This document shows, in pieces, positions 8,586 through 16,741 of a stretch of DNA of 54,184 nucleotides (the stretch's first letter is position 1; every line of letters begins with the position of its first letter). The position numbers and the translations under genes are program-made. The stretch spans positions 1-54,184 of the forward strand of contig DASWJQ010000141.1 in the NCBI GenBank assembly GCA_036397095.1, written 5' to 3'. The notes under the pieces were generated by a model that ran no database searches, had not been told where the DNA came from, and was given only the letters and a program-made list of their open reading frames with translations. The DNA is from DASWJQ01 sp036397095 (GTDB lineage Bacteria; Chloroflexota; Anaerolineae; Anaerolineales; E44-bin32).

Positions 8586-8611
8586 AGCCCCGGGCTACCC
8601 GGGGCTTTTTC
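8586..8611 (+). terminator. Rho-independent terminator closing the mevalonate block
   Basis: Perfect 9-bp stem AGCCCCGGG / CCCGGGGCT with a CTA loop, followed by TTTTT. It lies 13 nt after the DUF35 stop. Confidence 0.92.
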
Positions 8612-8653
8612 TTTGCAATAGGCCTAGCTTGTGTCGGATTGCGATACCCCCGC

Positions 8654-8682
8654 TTGACGCCCCCAAACGCCTGTGCTAGCAT
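8654..8682 (+). promoter_or_regulatory. Sigma-70 promoter (TTGACG - 17 - TAGCAT)
   Basis: TTGACG 8654-8659 and TAGCAT 8677-8682 with 17 nt between. Expected start is near 8689, 50 nt before the LysM lipoprotein ATG. Its spacer strongly resembles that of the promoter at 4085. Confidence 0.8.
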
Positions 8683-8738
8683 GCGCGGCTGAGAGTCGGA
8701 TTGGGCGGTCCCTCGGCCCGCCATTCAAGGAGGAGTCC

Positions 8739-9383
8739 ATGGGTTACCAGCGCTTGCCGAAGGTGATGGCGGCCCTCGCATTGGGCACGGCTCTGATCCT
8801 CGGCGCCTGCACCCGATCGGCATCAACGCCACCACCCGCCGTGGGCTCAACCGAAGCCTCGCCCAGCGGACTGACGGCACAGCAGCAGACAATGGAAGCC
8901 GTCCGTTCGGACCTGCTCACGCAAACGGCCCAGGCGGCCGGCGCCGGCGAGCCGACTGAAGCGCCGACTGAGACGCCCGAGCCGACCTCAGCCTCGGCCG
9001 CGACCTCAGCGGCTACGCCAACAACCGGGGTGATTGCCACCGCCGGTGTGCCCTCCAGCTACACCCTCAAACAAGGCGAACACCCCTACTGTATCGCCCG
9101 CCGTTTTGACATTGACCCGATCCAGTTGTTGGCGGTCAACGGCATTGGCAGTGACACGGTCATCTCGCCCGGATTGACTCTGACGATTCCGCAAGGCACG
9201 AGCGGTTTCCCACCGCCGCGCGCCTTGCGCTCGCACCCGGCGACGTACACCGTCCAGTCGGGTGACACCATTTACGGCATCGCTTGTCTGTACGGTGATG
9301 TTGACCCGCTCGCCATCGCCCAGGCGAACGGTCTGAGTGAGCCCTACAACCTGTCGGCGGGGACTGTCCTTAACATCCCCTAG
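8739..9383 (+). CDS. LysM-domain lipoprotein, 214 aa
   Basis: The signal peptide ends in a lipobox (ALILGAC, Cys at about 24), so it should be lipid-anchored outside the cytoplasmic membrane. A threonine/proline/alanine-rich linker (about 25-110) leads to two LysM modules: YTLKQGEHPYCIARRF...LLAVNGI and YTVQSGDTIYGIACLY...IAQANGL. LysM binds N-acetylglucosamine polymers such as peptidoglycan; no hydrolase domain is attached. ATG 8739 has AAGGAGGAG 5 nt upstream. Own promoter and terminator make it a single-gene unit. A cell-wall anchor or sensor role is likely but unproven. Confidence 0.88.
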   Translation: MGYQRLPKVMAALALGTALILGACTRSASTPPPAVGSTEASPSGLTAQQQTMEAVRSDLLTQTAQAAGAGEPTEAPTETPEPTSASAATSAATPTTGVIATAGVPSSYTLKQGEHPYCIARRFDIDPIQLLAVNGIGSDTVISPGLTLTIPQGTSGFPPPRALRSHPATYTVQSGDTIYGIACLYGDVDPLAIAQANGLSEPYNLSAGTVLNIP

Positions 9384-9410
9384 ACCGCCAGCTGTTTGGA
9401 ATGAGATCTC

Positions 9411-9438
9411 GGGGACGGCCGCAATGGCCGTCCCCTTT
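9411..9438 (+). terminator. Rho-independent terminator after the LysM gene
   Basis: Perfect 10-bp stem GGGGACGGCC / GGCCGTCCCC with a GCAAT loop, then TTT. It lies 27 nt past the LysM stop and just before the ribosome site of the NUDIX gene. Confidence 0.85.
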
Positions 9439-9452
9439 GCTGTGGAGGTCCT

Positions 9453-9989
9453 ATGAACCCCAAGTCTGGCGTGCGCAGCCTGATCTACCAGGCCCCGGTA
9501 TTCAAGGTCTGGCGCCAACCCGTGACCTTTGACGATGGCCTCCAGACCAGCTACGAGTACGTCGACCACCAGGGGTCGGTCACGATTGCCGCCGTCACCG
9601 ACGAGAACCGGCTTTGGTTCGTCCGCCAATACCGCCACCCGGCCGGCCGGCAGTTGCTTGAATTCCCGGCCGGGACGCTCGAGGCCGGCGAACTGCCAGA
9701 GCAGTGCGCCCGCCGGGAGTGCCAGGAAGAAATCGGGCACAGACCGGGCGAGATCCACGCACTGGGCGGCTACTACCTGGCCCCCGGCTACTCGACGGAG
9801 CGCACGTTGTTGTTTCTGGCGCGCGACCTGCAACCGGGCCAATTGCCGGGGGATGAAGATGAGCGGCTCGAGGCCGAGTCCTACAGCCTGGAGGAAGTCT
9901 ACGAGTTAATCGCCGACGGAGAGATCGAAGACGCCAAGACGCTGGCCGGATTGCTGCTCGTGCTGCCCTTGCTCGACACGGCCGGTTGA
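9453..9989 (+). CDS. NUDIX hydrolase, ADP-ribose pyrophosphatase type
   Basis: The full NUDIX box is present: G-TLEAG-E-LPEQCAR-RE-C-QE-E-I-G at about residues 74-96. It supplies the metal-binding glutamates that hydrolyse a nucleoside diphosphate linked to X. The preceding RQYRHPAGRQLLEFPAG and following GGYYLAPGYSTERTLLF match the NudF/ADP-ribose pyrophosphatase subgroup, which cleaves ADP-ribose to AMP and ribose 5-phosphate. Length 178 is normal. GGAGG is 6 nt before the ATG. It lies between a terminator and the sigma-factor promoter, so it may depend on read-through or a local promoter I do not see. Confidence 0.9.
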   Translation: MNPKSGVRSLIYQAPVFKVWRQPVTFDDGLQTSYEYVDHQGSVTIAAVTDENRLWFVRQYRHPAGRQLLEFPAGTLEAGELPEQCARRECQEEIGHRPGEIHALGGYYLAPGYSTERTLLFLARDLQPGQLPGDEDERLEAESYSLEEVYELIADGEIEDAKTLAGLLLVLPLLDTAG

Positions 9990-10020
9990 GGCCGGCAAGC
10001 GAGCGGTGCAGGGCCGCCCA

Positions 10021-10048
10021 TTGACAAACGCCTCCAGATGATTAAAGT
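10021..10048 (+). promoter_or_regulatory. Probable sigma-70 promoter for the sigma factor gene
   Basis: Perfect TTGACA at 10021-10026 and TAAAGT at 10043-10048 (16-nt spacer). It predicts a leader of about 120 nt, which contains a perfect 7-bp hairpin (GGTTGAT 10073-10079 / ATCAACC 10087-10093). Confidence 0.6.
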
Positions 10049-10175
10049 ACGGTGTCTGCCCGCTGCACAGCCGGTTGATTGCGGGCATCAACCTTGACAT
10101 GCCGTTCCGACACTCCGCCAGCCTGCTCCGGGGTCGTGCGTTGCTCGAGCGGGCTGAGGCAAGAGGTACAGGCGA

Positions 10176-11321
10176 ATGGACTTCCAAGAAGCCCTGGATG
10201 CCTTGACACAGCTTGCCGGCGAACGAGGCTTCCTTGAGGAAGAGGATCTTTTCGAGGCGGTAGCCGAAGCCGAGTTCGACGAGGATCTGTATTTCAACTT
10301 GCGTTCGGCGTTAATGCAGCGCGATATCGTGGTCGTTGACCGGTTCTTCGGCGGCCCAACCGAAGACGAATTCGATGAGCTTCCAGCCGCCGAGGAAGCG
10401 CACGGCTCGCTGGCATTGGGCTCGGTTGAGCACTATCTGAGCGAAGCCGGCCTGGTTCCCCTGCTGACCCGCGAAGAAGAAGTGCACCTCGCCCAGCGGA
10501 TGGAGCGCGGCCTATTGGCTCGCCGGGCGCTGGCGACCGACGACCCCGAGCTTCCGGACGAACGGCGCCATGAGCTCCTTTCTTACATCCAGGACGGTTG
10601 GGTCGCCCGCGAGCACCTGATCCGGGCCAACCTGCGGCTGGTCATTAGCGTCGCCAAACGTTACCTTCGTCGCGGCCTGTCCTTCCTCGACTTGATCCAG
10701 GAAGGCAACATCGGCCTGATGCGAGCCACCAGCAAGTTCGACTACCACCGCGGCTTCAAGTTCTCGACCTACGCCACGTGGTGGATCCGCCAGGCCATCA
10801 CGCGGGCCATCGCCGACAAAGGCCGCACAATCCGCATTCCAGTTCATGTCATCGAACAGCTCAGCCAACTACACCGCGCCCAAATCCGGCTAACCCAGCG
10901 GCTGGGCCGCGAACCCAACGTCGAGGAATTGAGCGACGAAGCCCACATGGACGCCGAGCGTGTCCGCCTGCTGCTCCAGACCTCGGAAATTCCGCGCTCG
11001 CTCGATGTACCCATCGATGAGGACGAGGATTCGCTGCTTATCGACATCATCCCCGACGAGGAGTCGCCCTCCCCCGAACTGCTGTACACCGCGGTCGAAC
11101 TGCGCGGCGAATTACAGGCCGCCCTCGACCGCTTGCCGCCGCGCACGGCCCAGGTCCTTAAACTGCGCTACGGCCTGCTGGACGGCCGGCTCTACACCCT
11201 GAGCGAGGTCGGGGACCGGTTGGGGCTCACGCGCGAGCGCGTGCGCCAGATCGAGGCAGAGGCCCTCGGCCGGCTGCGCCACCCGGGCCTGATCGACCGG
11301 CTGCGGTCCTTCCTGCGTTGA
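10176..11321 (+). CDS. rpoD: RNA polymerase primary sigma factor (sigma-70/RpoD family)
   Basis: 381 residues. The N-terminal 75 residues are acidic and form a short region-1-like segment. Region 1.2 is DSV-like (SVEHYLSEAGLVPLLTREEE). Region 2 includes LRLVISVAKRY, FLDLIQEGNIGLMRA, and KFSTYATWWIRQAITRAI, the -10 recognition and melting helix. Region 3 is RIPVHVIEQLSQLHRAQ. Region 4 ends with PRTAQVLKLRYGLLDG and TLSEVGDRLGLTRERVRQIEAEAL, the -35 recognition helix. This is a group 1/2 factor and is compatible with the TTGACx/TAxxAT promoters seen throughout the window. Whether it is the housekeeping factor or a close paralogue cannot be decided without the genome. Confidence 0.9.
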   Translation: MDFQEALDALTQLAGERGFLEEEDLFEAVAEAEFDEDLYFNLRSALMQRDIVVVDRFFGGPTEDEFDELPAAEEAHGSLALGSVEHYLSEAGLVPLLTREEEVHLAQRMERGLLARRALATDDPELPDERRHELLSYIQDGWVAREHLIRANLRLVISVAKRYLRRGLSFLDLIQEGNIGLMRATSKFDYHRGFKFSTYATWWIRQAITRAIADKGRTIRIPVHVIEQLSQLHRAQIRLTQRLGREPNVEELSDEAHMDAERVRLLLQTSEIPRSLDVPIDEDEDSLLIDIIPDEESPSPELLYTAVELRGELQAALDRLPPRTAQVLKLRYGLLDGRLYTLSEVGDRLGLTRERVRQIEAEALGRLRHPGLIDRLRSFLR

Positions 11322-11353
11322 TCGCTGGCTAGCTTGGCTGGTTGATAAACAGA

Positions 11354-11384
11354 ACGGGCTCCCTGGCGGGAGCCCGTCGACTTT
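11354..11384. terminator. Bidirectional terminator between the sigma gene and gyrB
   Basis: Perfect 10-bp stem ACGGGCTCCC / GGGAGCCCGT with a TGGC loop. T-rich sequence lies to the right for the plus strand (CGACTTTT), and CTGTTTATC lies beyond the hairpin for the minus strand. It sits between two convergent stops. Confidence 0.8.
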
Positions 11385-11403
11385 TCATTGGCAGTAGGAC
11401 CGA

Positions 11404-13362
11404 TCAGACGTCGAGGTTGCGCACCTCGTGGGCATGAGTCTGGATGAAACGGCGCCGCGGCGGCACCGACGCCCCCATCAGCATGTCGAAGGTCCGATCG
11501 GCCGCCGCCGCGTCCTCGATCGTGACTTGAAGCAGCGTGCGGTTCTCGGGATCCATCGTCGTTTCCCACAATTGGCCAGGGTTCATCTCGCCCAAACCCT
11601 TGTAGCGCGAGATTCCCAGCTTGCTGTCGTTCTTGCTGGTCAATTCCTGGACCAGCCGCTCGCGCTCGGCCTCGTTGTAGGCGTAGTGAACGTCGCGCTT
11701 GTGGGAAATGCGGTAGAGCGGTGGCTGGGCAATGTACAGATGGCCCGAATCAATCAGCTCGGACATGTAGCGGAAGAAGAAGGTCAGCAGCAGCGTGCGT
11801 ATATGCGAACCGTCGACATCGGCATCCGTCATGATAATGACCCGGCCATAGCGCAGGTTCGCCACGTCGAAGGTCTCGCCCACACCGGTGCCCAGGGCCG
11901 AGATGAGCGCTTTGACCTCATTGTTGGACAGGATCTTGTCCAGCCGGGCGCGCTCGGTGTTGAGAATCTTGCCCCGCAACGGCAGGATCGCCTGGAAGTG
12001 CCGGTCGCGCCCCTGCTTGGCCGATCCACCGGCCGAGTCGCCTTCGACGATGTATATCTCGGCCCGCTTGGGGTCACGCTCGGAGCAGTCGGCCAGCTTG
12101 CCCGGCAGGGTCAGGCTCTCCAACGCCGACTTGCGAATGACGAGATCGCGCGCCTTGCGCGCCGCCGCCCGTGCCCGGGCCGACGTCAGGCATTTCTGGA
12201 CGATCGCCCGGCCGGCACGCGGGTCCTCCTCAAGGAAGGCGCCGAAACCCTCATTGACCACCTGCTGGACCTGGGTCTGGACCTCGGCATTCATCAACTT
12301 GACTTTGGTCTGGCTTTCGAACTGTGGATCGCGGTGCTTGACACTGACAATGGCCGTCATACCTTCGCGCGTGTCGTCGCCGCTGAAGTTGGGATCGGCG
12401 TCCTTGAGCAGGCCGTTCTTGCGCGCATAATCATTGATCGTGCGGGTGACGGCGGCTCGCAGACCGGTCAAGTGGGTGCCGCCATCGATGGTATTGATGG
12501 TGTTGGCGAACGAGTAGACCGACTCGGCGAAGGCATCCGTGTACTGCAGGGCCACCTCAATGCCGGTGTCCTCGAGCTCCTTCTCGACGTAAAAGGTCGG
12601 ATGAAGGACTTCACGGTGGCGGTTCAGGTAGCGCACAAACGAATTGATGCCGCCTTCGAAGTAGAAAGTCATCTCACGGCCGGAACGCTCGTCCAGCAGC
12701 CGAATGCTGGTGCCACGCGTGACAAAGGCCATCTCGCGGAAGCGTTGAACGAGAGTCTCGAAGCGGAAGTCGACTTCGCCCACGAAGATCTCGTTGTCGT
12801 ACTTGAAAGTGGTGCGGGTGCCCGTCTCGCCCTTGGCCACCTTGCCCCTGGTCTCAACCGGCCCCTTGGGAATGCCGCGTTCGTAGCGCTGAAAGTGAAG
12901 CTTGTCGTCGCGCTTGACCTCGACCTCGCACCATTCCGACAGCGCATTGACCGCCGAGACGCCGACACCGTGCAGGCCGCCCGAGACTTTGTAGCCATCG
13001 CCGCCGAATTTGGCGCCGGCATGCAGCACGGTCATGACGATTTCGAGCGCCGGCTTCTTCTTCTCCGGGTGCTTGTCGACGGGGATGCCGCGGCCATTAT
13101 CTTCGACGGTAACGCTGCTGTCCTCATGGATGACCACATCGATCTTGTCGCAGACGCCGGCCAGCGCCTCGTCGATCGAGTTGTCGACGACCTCATAGAC
13201 CAGGTGGTGCAGCGCCTTGACGTCGGTGCCCCCGACATACATGCCTGGCCGGCGGCGGACGGCTTCCAGACCCTCAAGGACCTGAATATCCTTGGCGCCG
13301 TAGCTGCTGACCTTTTCCGCTTCTTTACGGATGTCCGACTTCTTCGTCGTCCGTTTCGCCAC
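11404..13362 (-). CDS. gyrB: DNA gyrase subunit B
   Basis: ATPase subunit of the type II topoisomerase. Visible are the GHKL ATP site (VDNSIDEALAG near residue 60, DNGRGIP, then GGLHGVGVSAVNALS), the transducer domain, and the TOPRIM domain with EGDSAGG and DADVDGSHI (metal-binding acidic residues), then GLGEMNPGQLWETTMDP. Length 652 matches short-form GyrB. ParE is the alternative and cannot be excluded without gyrA/parC, but the sequence reads as GyrB. The start is GTG at 13362 with GAAGGAG upstream. It follows the membrane-protein gene with no gap, so both are probably translated from one mRNA. Confidence 0.93.
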   Translation of the reverse strand: MAKRTTKKSDIRKEAEKVSSYGAKDIQVLEGLEAVRRRPGMYVGGTDVKALHHLVYEVVDNSIDEALAGVCDKIDVVIHEDSSVTVEDNGRGIPVDKHPEKKKPALEIVMTVLHAGAKFGGDGYKVSGGLHGVGVSAVNALSEWCEVEVKRDDKLHFQRYERGIPKGPVETRGKVAKGETGTRTTFKYDNEIFVGEVDFRFETLVQRFREMAFVTRGTSIRLLDERSGREMTFYFEGGINSFVRYLNRHREVLHPTFYVEKELEDTGIEVALQYTDAFAESVYSFANTINTIDGGTHLTGLRAAVTRTINDYARKNGLLKDADPNFSGDDTREGMTAIVSVKHRDPQFESQTKVKLMNAEVQTQVQQVVNEGFGAFLEEDPRAGRAIVQKCLTSARARAAARKARDLVIRKSALESLTLPGKLADCSERDPKRAEIYIVEGDSAGGSAKQGRDRHFQAILPLRGKILNTERARLDKILSNNEVKALISALGTGVGETFDVANLRYGRVIIMTDADVDGSHIRTLLLTFFFRYMSELIDSGHLYIAQPPLYRISHKRDVHYAYNEAERERLVQELTSKNDSKLGISRYKGLGEMNPGQLWETTMDPENRTLLQVTIEDAAAADRTFDMLMGASVPPRRRFIQTHAHEVRNLDV

Positions 13363-14412
13363 CTACACGTCTCCTTCTTCCCGATCTTCTGGCGTCAGTT
13401 TGCGGCGCCGTTCCAGATTCTCAAGTCGGGCTTCGATTTCGTCACGAACTTTCACCATCCACTCACGCCGGCCCTGGTAGTAGGCATAGCTGCCGGTCAG
13501 CAGCGTGCCGCTGATAAACGAATGCCCAAGGATGGCCAGCAAGGCATACCAAGATTGGGTGGCTGGCAGACTCCAGACCATGTTGGTCAGCCACGAAATC
13601 ACGACGGCCGCCCCCAGGAATCCGACGGTCGCCATGAAGTTCCACCGCACCAGCAGGGCGCTTTCCATCATGGCCCGCATCACCCCGAAGCGGTAGCGGA
13701 TGATGCCATGCGGAGTGAAGACCAGGTACACCAGGAGCCAGAACAGCAGGCTAAAGGCAATGAAACTGACGCCAATGCCCAGCAGCGGCAGGATGAAGGC
13801 TGCCAGGGTGGCCACCAGAAAGGCGATTCCGCCGCCGATCAACAGCCCCCCGTAGAGCAGCGCGCCGAGTGCCAGCAGCCGGCTGTAGGCCCACCAGCCC
13901 GAAGGCAAGTCCATATCGGGCGCAGCCGCCCGGGCCAAACCTCGGTGGTAGAGCGCCCCCAGGCCCAGCCCGACACCGGTCAGGACAAGCCAACCAAGCA
14001 AGATGAGCAACGGGTCGCCAAGCTCAACCGCTGTTGACCAAACGAGCGGCGTGTTCTCCGGCAGCAGCCCGGCCATTAGGCTGGGCACACCGGCCGGCAG
14101 ACTGCTCAGCGCAGTCAGCAGGTTGAAACGGTGGGCAATGGCTTGCAGGCTCTCCTGCACGGTGCTGATCTGTTCGACCAGCGCCGGCTCGGCGCCGCTG
14201 GGCAGTGTCAGCTGGGCGATGATCTGGTCAACCAGTGGCGAAATCGAGACCTTGGGGCCAAGCCAAAGAAACAAATCGAGCAGCAGGGGCGGCAGGATTA
14301 AGAGCGGCCTGGCGGCCACCCGGTCGAAGCCGGTTACCAGCGAGGCAACGACCCCAATTGGCCGATCCTGTGCGCTACGAAGTCTGCTATCCACGAAACC
14401 TAATTTTACCAT
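13363..14412 (-). CDS. Multi-pass membrane protein of unknown function upstream of gyrB, 349 aa
   Basis: About six hydrophobic segments: one near residues 33-50, one near 130-155, a pair around 180-225 (LLYGGLLIGGGIAFLVATL, GIGVSFIAFSLLFWLL), and others near 265-310. The C-terminal 40 residues are charged and coiled-coil-like (VRDEIEARLENLERRRK). No transporter or enzyme motif is recognisable. ATG 14412 (MVKLGFVDSRL) is the natural start; longer in-frame extension is possible but reads like non-coding sequence. Its stop abuts the gyrB start. Function unknown. Confidence 0.75.
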   Translation of the reverse strand: MVKLGFVDSRLRSAQDRPIGVVASLVTGFDRVAARPLLILPPLLLDLFLWLGPKVSISPLVDQIIAQLTLPSGAEPALVEQISTVQESLQAIAHRFNLLTALSSLPAGVPSLMAGLLPENTPLVWSTAVELGDPLLILLGWLVLTGVGLGLGALYHRGLARAAAPDMDLPSGWWAYSRLLALGALLYGGLLIGGGIAFLVATLAAFILPLLGIGVSFIAFSLLFWLLVYLVFTPHGIIRYRFGVMRAMMESALLVRWNFMATVGFLGAAVVISWLTNMVWSLPATQSWYALLAILGHSFISGTLLTGSYAYYQGRREWMVKVRDEIEARLENLERRRKLTPEDREEGDV

Positions 14413-14489
14413 GGGAGCCCTTTGGCCGCTTCGAGAAGCGCACACGCGTTCTAAGAAATGGGCGTCGTTCAGGCGTCGGTTGGCCGTGA

Positions 14490-14518
14490 TTGACCCCCTA
14501 CCTGGCCTCCGCTAGAAT
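14490..14518 (+). promoter_or_regulatory. Sigma-70 promoter with a very short leader (TTGACC - 17 - TAGAAT)
   Basis: TTGACC 14490-14495 and TAGAAT 14513-14518 with exactly 17 nt between. The expected start is near 14525, only about 4 nt before ATG 14529. The ATG at 14517 lies inside the -10 box and cannot be on this transcript. Confidence 0.75.
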
Positions 14519-14528
14519 GGCCCACGAT

Positions 14529-15380
14529 ATGGAGGATTCGCGCCGCCGGGCTCTGATCGGCCTGCTGACCGATTTCGGTGATCTGGACACCTACGTTGGT
14601 GTCATGAAGGCCATCATCGCTGGGATCGCGCCCAGCGCAGCCGTCATCGATCTCGGCCACCGCATCCGGCCGGGCGACATCCGACAGGCCGCCTTTCAAT
14701 TGTGGCAGGTGGCCGACAAGTTACCGGCCGGCAGCGTGCTGGTGGTGGTGGTCGATCCGGGCGTCGGCACGGCCAGGCGGGCGGTGGCCTGCCAGTGGCG
14801 ACAAATGGTCCTGGTCGGACCGGATAACGGTGTCTTCACCTATTTGCTGGCCATCGAGAGCGCCAGTGCGGCGGTTGTGCTGGCCGAGCCGCGCTTCCAC
14901 CACACACCCGTGAGCGCTACTTTCCATGGGCGCGATATCTTCGCCCCGGTTGCCGCCCATCTGGCCGGCGGCACGCCGCTCAAGGAGCTGGGGCCGGCTG
15001 CCAACGGGTTACAGCAGTTCGAGCTGCCGCTGCTTGAAAGGCTGGGCGCCGACGGCCTGAGCGGGGAGGTCGTCCATGTTGATGCCTTTGGCAACTTGAT
15101 CACGACGCTGGGCCGTCTGCGGCACGATGCCGACGGATGTGCCCTGGCGCCATGGCTCCCCAAATCCGAACCTGGTGTGTTCCACGGCGAAGGTGCCGCC
15201 TTGCTGCCAGACGGGTTCGAACTGCCGCTGATGACAACCTTCGGTGACGTGGCCCCGGGCGAGCCGGTCGCCTACCTGGGCAGTGAAGGGCTGCTGGAAA
15301 TCGGTGTGCGCGGCGGCTCAGCCGCCGAGCGCTTTGCGTTGACGGTGGGGGCTCCCATCCAACTCAGATTCCGAGGCTGA
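14529..15380 (+). CDS. S-adenosyl-L-methionine hydrolase (adenosine-forming), DUF62/SAM hydroxide adenosyltransferase
   Basis: 283 residues with the family signature LLTDFGDLDTYVGVMK near the start, AVIDLGHRI, VVVVDPGVGTARR (Asp of the active site), VGPDNGVFTYL and a C-terminal SAM-binding domain (VVHVDAFGNLITT). These enzymes use water to cleave SAM to adenosine and methionine; related fluorinases and chlorinases carry extra loops not seen here. The start at ATG 14529 is chosen because the promoter -10 box covers the upstream in-frame ATG 14517. No clear ribosome site fits, consistent with near-leaderless translation. murA begins 3 nt after the stop. Confidence 0.85.
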   Translation: MEDSRRRALIGLLTDFGDLDTYVGVMKAIIAGIAPSAAVIDLGHRIRPGDIRQAAFQLWQVADKLPAGSVLVVVVDPGVGTARRAVACQWRQMVLVGPDNGVFTYLLAIESASAAVVLAEPRFHHTPVSATFHGRDIFAPVAAHLAGGTPLKELGPAANGLQQFELPLLERLGADGLSGEVVHVDAFGNLITTLGRLRHDADGCALAPWLPKSEPGVFHGEGAALLPDGFELPLMTTFGDVAPGEPVAYLGSEGLLEIGVRGGSAAERFALTVGAPIQLRFRG

Positions 15381-15383
15381 AAC

Positions 15384-16670
15384 ATGGCGAGTTTCCTGAT
15401 CGAAGGCGGCCGTCCGTTGCAGGGCGAGGTCACGCCGTCCGGCAACAAGAATGCGGCTTTGCCAGTGTTGGCCGCCTCCATCCTGACCGACGAGCCGGTC
15501 ACCCTGCACAACATCCCCGACATCGGCGACGCCAAGGCCATGCGCAGTCTGCTCGAGAGTCTGGGCGTGGAAGTCGAGCTGCTGTCGGCCAACAGCTGGC
15601 GGGTGCACGCTCAGGATGTGCGCCGCGCCAATCTGGACCCCGAGCTGTGCCGCCGCATTCGGGCCTCCGTGTTGTTGGCCGGCCCGATGCTCGGCCGCGC
15701 CGGCGGGATCGACATCCCCCCTCCCGGTGGGGATGTAATTGGGCGGCGGCGGGTGGACACCCACTTGTTGGCGCTGCGGGCCCTCGGCGCTGAGACGGAG
15801 TACGCCGCCCGCGAGTACCACATCAACGCAACCAACGGGCTGCATGGGGCACGCGTGCTGCTCGACGAAGCCAGCGTGACCGCCACCGAGAATGCCATTA
15901 TGGGTTCGGTGTTGGCCCGCGGCGAGACCGTGCTGCGCAACGCCGCCTCCGAGCCGCACGTCCAGGACCTGTGCCGTTTCCTTAACGCTATGGGCGCACA
16001 GATCGAAAATATCGGCTCCAATACCCTGCACATCCAGGGTGTGGAGCGGCTGCACGGCGCCGAGTACACCATCGGCCCCGACTACCTGGAGGTCGTCAGC
16101 TTCATAGGTGCAGCGGCGGTGACCGGTGGGGGTATTCGCATCCTTCAGGCGGCGCCCGAGCACCTGGACATGATTGGGCTGGTCTTCCAACGGCTTGGCG
16201 TTCGCTGGCAGGTGGACGGCCAAGACCTGGTCGTACCGGCGGACCAGCAACTGGCGATCGAACCCGACGTGGGCGGGGCCATCCCCGAAATCAGCGTCAT
16301 GCCGTGGCCCGCCTTTCCGACCGACTTGATGAGCATAGCCATTGTCGTCGCCACCCAGTGCCAGGGAACGGCGCTCTTCCACGACTGGATGTACGAGACC
16401 CGCATGTTCTTCATCGACAAGCTGGTGTCGATGGGGGCGCGCGTCATCCTGTGCGATCCGCACCGCTGCATCGTCGAAGGCCCGACCCGGCTGGTCGGGG
16501 AAACGTTGGAGAGCCCTGACATTCGAGCTGGGATGGCGTTGGTGTTGGCCTCGCTGGCGGCCAAGGGGGAGTCGCACATCCGCAACATCGGCCAAATCGA
16601 CCGTGGCTACGAGCGGATTGACGAGAAACTGCGGGGGTTGGGGGCGGCGATCAAGAGGGTTGACGACTAA
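15384..16670 (+). CDS. murA: UDP-N-acetylglucosamine 1-carboxyvinyltransferase, Asp variant of the active site
   Basis: It transfers enolpyruvate from PEP to UDP-GlcNAc, the first committed step of peptidoglycan synthesis. EPSP-synthase fold with SGNKNAALPVLAASIL near the start (PEP-binding Lys), RASVLLAGPMLGR and IGRRRVDTHL. The loop that is PGGCTIG in the E. coli enzyme reads PGGDVIG, putting Asp (residue 117) in place of Cys115. This change occurs naturally in some lineages, keeps activity and prevents fosfomycin attachment. The enzyme is full length (428 aa). It lies 3 nt after the SAM hydrolase gene and shares its promoter. Confidence 0.93.
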   Translation: MASFLIEGGRPLQGEVTPSGNKNAALPVLAASILTDEPVTLHNIPDIGDAKAMRSLLESLGVEVELLSANSWRVHAQDVRRANLDPELCRRIRASVLLAGPMLGRAGGIDIPPPGGDVIGRRRVDTHLLALRALGAETEYAAREYHINATNGLHGARVLLDEASVTATENAIMGSVLARGETVLRNAASEPHVQDLCRFLNAMGAQIENIGSNTLHIQGVERLHGAEYTIGPDYLEVVSFIGAAAVTGGGIRILQAAPEHLDMIGLVFQRLGVRWQVDGQDLVVPADQQLAIEPDVGGAIPEISVMPWPAFPTDLMSIAIVVATQCQGTALFHDWMYETRMFFIDKLVSMGARVILCDPHRCIVEGPTRLVGETLESPDIRAGMALVLASLAAKGESHIRNIGQIDRGYERIDEKLRGLGAAIKRVDD

Positions 16671-16698
16671 GCGGTTGGGGGTAAACGCAAGTCCCTGA

Positions 16699-16717
16699 AG
16701 GGGAACGATATGCCCCT
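16699..16717. repeat. Degenerate palindrome copy just 3' of RAYT 1
   Basis: AGGGGAACGATATGCCCCT has outer arms AGGGG/CCCCT and a CGATAT core like the 26-nt palindrome inside the neighbouring transposase gene, but is shorter and imperfect. It lies 24 nt beyond the stop of that gene on the minus strand and looks like a decayed or partial element. The rest of the gap between murA and the transposase shows nothing else. Confidence 0.5.
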
Positions 16718-16741
16718 ATTGGTTCTTTGGCATCGACCATT

